7,321 bases of DNA from Spirochaetota bacterium (GTDB lineage: Bacteria; Spirochaetota; Spirochaetia; Treponematales; UBA12059): assembly GCA_022709445.1 (NCBI GenBank), contig JAKLIU010000101.1, forward strand, positions 1 through 7,321, in the 5' to 3' direction. Shown piece after piece: positions 5,768-7,321 of this stretch. Both the position numbers and the translations under genes were made by a program. The notes beneath the pieces were generated by a model. The model ran no database searches. It saw only the letters and a program-made list of their open reading frames with translations, and was not told where the DNA came from. How positions within the stretch are numbered: the first letter of the stretch is position 1; each line of letters opens with the position of its first letter.

Positions 5768-6628
5768 TCAGTCCCGATCCCGCGCGCGCACGGGCTCCGC
5801 AGGCTTGCCGAGGAGTCCGTACATGGCGGCGAAGCCCAGCTCGAAGAGGGCGGCCGGCAGGAAGCGCTTGAGGACCATGAAGAGGCGCTGGATCGGCATG
5901 CCCACGGTATAGCGCACGGCCAGCTTCTTCCTGCCCAGGAGCTTGAGCGCCAGGCGGGCCATGAGGATGGGGCTCGCGCCGGCCCGCTCGTCTTTCTCCA
6001 TCTGCCCGATCGCGGCGGCAGCCCAGGATTCGTAGGGGCTGCCCGGAGCGGTGAGCGTGCGGCGGGCGGAAGTGAAACCGGTCCGGAAGTCGCCCGGCTC
6101 GATGAGGGTGGCCTGGACCGGGAATGGCCGCAGTTCCAGCCGCAGGGATTCAACCAGGCCCTCGAGGGCGTACTTGCTGGCCGAGTAGTAGGCCTGGAAG
6201 GGGATGCCCGTGCGGCCGGCCATGGAGCCCACCACCAGGATCCTGCCCCCGTCCCTGCGGAGCGCGGGCAGGGACGCCCTGATGACGCGCACCGCGCCGA
6301 AGAAGTTCACGTCCAGCTGGCGGACCGCTTCCTCAACGGGGGTCTCCTCAACCGGTCCGGCGATGCCCATGCCGGCGTTGCAGATGACGGCGTCGAGGCG
6401 GCCTTCCTTCTCCAGGATGCCCGCGACCGCCCGCTCCACGGACGTGCCGTCGGCGGCGTCCATGGCCACCAGTTCGAAGAACTCGTCGGCCCTGCGCGTC
6501 CGGGCGGCCGGGTCCCGGCTGGTGCCGTAGACGGTCATGCCCTTCTTGGCCAGGAAGGTGGCAACCGCGTTGCCGAGGCCGCTCGAGGCGCCGGTGACCA
6601 GGACCACCGCCTGCTTGGGTTCGCTCAT
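5768..6628 (-). CDS. Classical short-chain dehydrogenase/reductase (SDR)
   Basis: A 286-aa NAD(P)-dependent oxidoreductase, substrate unknown. The Rossmann glycine motif TGASSGLG is at 12-19, the structural NNAG-type motif (CNAGMG) at 83-88, LDVNFFG with Asn108, catalytic Ser135 (VVGSMAGRTG) and YSASK with Tyr148 and Lys152, then IEPGDFRT (176-183). The Asn-Ser-Tyr-Lys tetrad is therefore complete. Arg38 just after strand 2 (YGTSRDP) suggests NADP(H), which is inference. The C-terminal region from about 225 (basic, then hydrophobic RLFMVLKRFLPAALFELGF) extends past the minimal fold and may bind membrane or lipid-like substrate. The start is fixed by the ATGA overlap with the kinase stop (6628-6625) and a strong GGAGG (6640-6636) 7 nt upstream. 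A longer reading frame back to 7180 lies out of frame inside the kinase gene and is not used. Confidence 0.93.
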   Translation of the reverse strand: MSEPKQAVVLVTGASSGLGNAVATFLAKKGMTVYGTSRDPAARTRRADEFFELVAMDAADGTSVERAVAGILEKEGRLDAVICNAGMGIAGPVEETPVEEAVRQLDVNFFGAVRVIRASLPALRRDGGRILVVGSMAGRTGIPFQAYYSASKYALEGLVESLRLELRPFPVQATLIEPGDFRTGFTSARRTLTAPGSPYESWAAAAIGQMEKDERAGASPILMARLALKLLGRKKLAVRYTVGMPIQRLFMVLKRFLPAALFELGFAAMYGLLGKPAEPVRARDRD

Positions 6629-7197
6629 CGGGGTTCCTCCCTCGCCGGATCCGCCGGCGGGATCGCGGCGACTATGATGTCGACGATGCGTTCGGGCGTC
6701 ATGCGCTCGGTATTGATCACCAGGTCCGCGAAGTCGTAGCGGTCGTTGTCTATGCCGTACAGGGAGAGGTAGCGCTCGCGGTCCCGCTCGTCGCGCCTGC
6801 GCGTGAAGGCCAGGACCTCGGAGGCGACCCCGCCCTCGCGCTTGCGTATGCGCTCGGAGCGGACCTCCGCCGACGCGTGCAGGTAGATGCGCAGCTGCGC
6901 GTCCCGCACCAGCCAGATGGCCAGGCGGGAGCCCATCACGCAGTCTTCCTCGTGGGCCATGGCCACCTGGCGCTCGTCCAGGAGCCGGTCGTAGGAGGTG
7001 TCCGCGCTGGCCATCTCCAGGAGCCGCTCGAAGGGCACGCCCATCTCCTCGGCCATGGAATGGAAGGTGTAGTTCACGAGCCTGCGGCCCAGCCGTTCCT
7101 TCAGGAGCCTGGACACCGTGGAGTTGCCGCAGCCGCTCTTGCCCGAGATCGCTATGATCGCCGTTTTCCTCTCCATGCATCCCCCCGCGCCGCTCAT
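6625..7197 (-). CDS. cmk: Archaeal-type cytidylate kinase (CMP/dCMP kinase)
   Basis: Transfers phosphate from ATP to CMP/dCMP in pyrimidine nucleotide supply. The 190-aa form has a P-loop IAISGKSGCGNSTVSRLL, NMP-binding helices (about 45-100, including GSRLAIWLV), strand IYLHASAEVRSERIRKREG (104-122), an Arg/Glu-rich lid RRRDERDRERYLSLYGID (133-150), and the ending DRYDFADLVINTERMTPERI. The short length and RY..IYGID..D..DLVINT pattern point to the archaeal-type cytidylate kinase group rather than the longer E. coli type. The P-loop has Asn25 where the Walker A Lys is normally found. The start at 7197 overlaps the yicC stop (ATGA) and has GAGG 8 nt upstream. ATG 7176 (MERKTAII, 183 aa) with a G-run upstream is an equally good alternative and fits the fold better. 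A generic AAA/adenylate-kinase-like kinase is the alternative call. Confidence 0.85.
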   Translation of the reverse strand: MSGAGGCMERKTAIIAISGKSGCGNSTVSRLLKERLGRRLVNYTFHSMAEEMGVPFERLLEMASADTSYDRLLDERQVAMAHEEDCVMGSRLAIWLVRDAQLRIYLHASAEVRSERIRKREGGVASEVLAFTRRRDERDRERYLSLYGIDNDRYDFADLVINTERMTPERIVDIIVAAIPPADPAREEPR

Positions 7198-7321
7198 TCC
7201 ACGTTCCTCACCTGCTCGCGTATGTTCTCGATCGCGTCCTTCATGCGGATGACGATGGACGACAGCTCCACCTGCACGCTCTTCGAGCCGATGGTGTTGG
7301 CCTCGCGGTTGAGCTCCTGGC
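7194..7321 (-). CDS. yicC: YicC/YloC family endoribonuclease (C-terminal 41 residues)
   Basis: The 3' end of a leftward gene entering from the right edge. The first full codon is at 7319. The visible product is QELNREANTIGSKSVQVELS followed by SIVIRMKDAIENIREQVRNVE. The QELNREANT(I/L)GSKS segment and the IREQV.N.E ending are the hallmark C-terminus of the YicC/YloC (DUF1732) family, whose members are RNA-cleaving proteins in E. coli and B. subtilis. Its TGA overlaps the kinase ATG by 4 nt, so the two are translationally coupled. In many bacteria yicC sits before gmk. Here a cytidylate-type kinase takes that position. Confidence 0.95.
   Translation of the reverse strand, partial: QELNREANTIGSKSVQVELSSIVIRMKDAIENIREQVRNVE

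Noticed and set aside
5693..6739. Long rightward reading frame (348 codons) opposite galM, the SDR and cmk
   Set aside because: It spans three well-supported genes on the other strand, has shadow-type composition and shows no motif.
5768..7180. A 470-residue reading frame that would fuse an N-terminal extension to the SDR
   Set aside because: The first 184 codons lie out of frame inside the kinase gene and are low-complexity. The SDR has its own ATGA-coupled start with GGAGG at 6640-6636.
1..7321. CRISPR array accompanying the Cas2-like gene
   Set aside because: No regularly spaced direct repeats were seen in any non-coding stretch; the gaps are all about 100 bp or shorter.

Overview
The window is a GC-rich (about two-thirds or more G+C by eye), densely packed bacterial chromosome segment with seven clear protein genes, one further small gene candidate and no RNA genes or mobile elements. 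The gene set suggests a high-GC member of the Spirochaetota. The pointers are an archaeal-type cytidylate kinase directly after yicC, a PEGA-domain envelope protein, and an exported FN3/TPR-like protein beside prfB and ftsY. This is inferred from remembered family resemblance, not from a search, and the genus cannot be given.

Layout by coordinate. (1) Positions 1-3204 hold a leftward cluster, read in transcription order as: a sigma70-like promoter (3204-3176), an orphan Cas2-like gene (3169-2870), prfB with its autoregulatory +1 frameshift (2855-1721), an exported PEGA-domain protein (1715-267), a possible 23-codon mini-ORF (270-199), and the 5' end of ftsY (202 to the window edge). Junctions are 14 nt, 5 nt and at most 64 nt, so this looks like one operon. 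(2) A single rightward gene (3271-4686) diverges from that cluster across about 100 bp. It encodes an exported protein with two FN3-like domains, a Thr/Ala/Pro linker and a C-terminal TPR-like helical region. (3) Positions 4714-7321 hold a second leftward operon: the yicC 3' end, an archaeal-type cmk, a short-chain dehydrogenase and an aldose 1-epimerase. Its junctions are ATGA overlap, ATGA overlap and 4 nt.

Functionally, the first cluster links translation termination (RF2) to co-translational membrane targeting (FtsY), with an envelope protein between them. The second joins RNA turnover (YicC), CMP/dCMP phosphorylation and sugar anomer interconversion. The most unusual item is the Cas2-fold protein at the head of the prfB operon, with no CRISPR array or other cas gene in view and a promoter whose predicted start falls on its AUG. 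Also notable are the tiny Arg-rich ORF that overlaps the stop and start codons of its neighbours, a perfect 20-bp palindrome inside it, and a cytidylate kinase P-loop with Asn in place of the usual Lys.

No stretch over 300 bases lacks a gene. The largest gap is the divergent 3170-3270 region.
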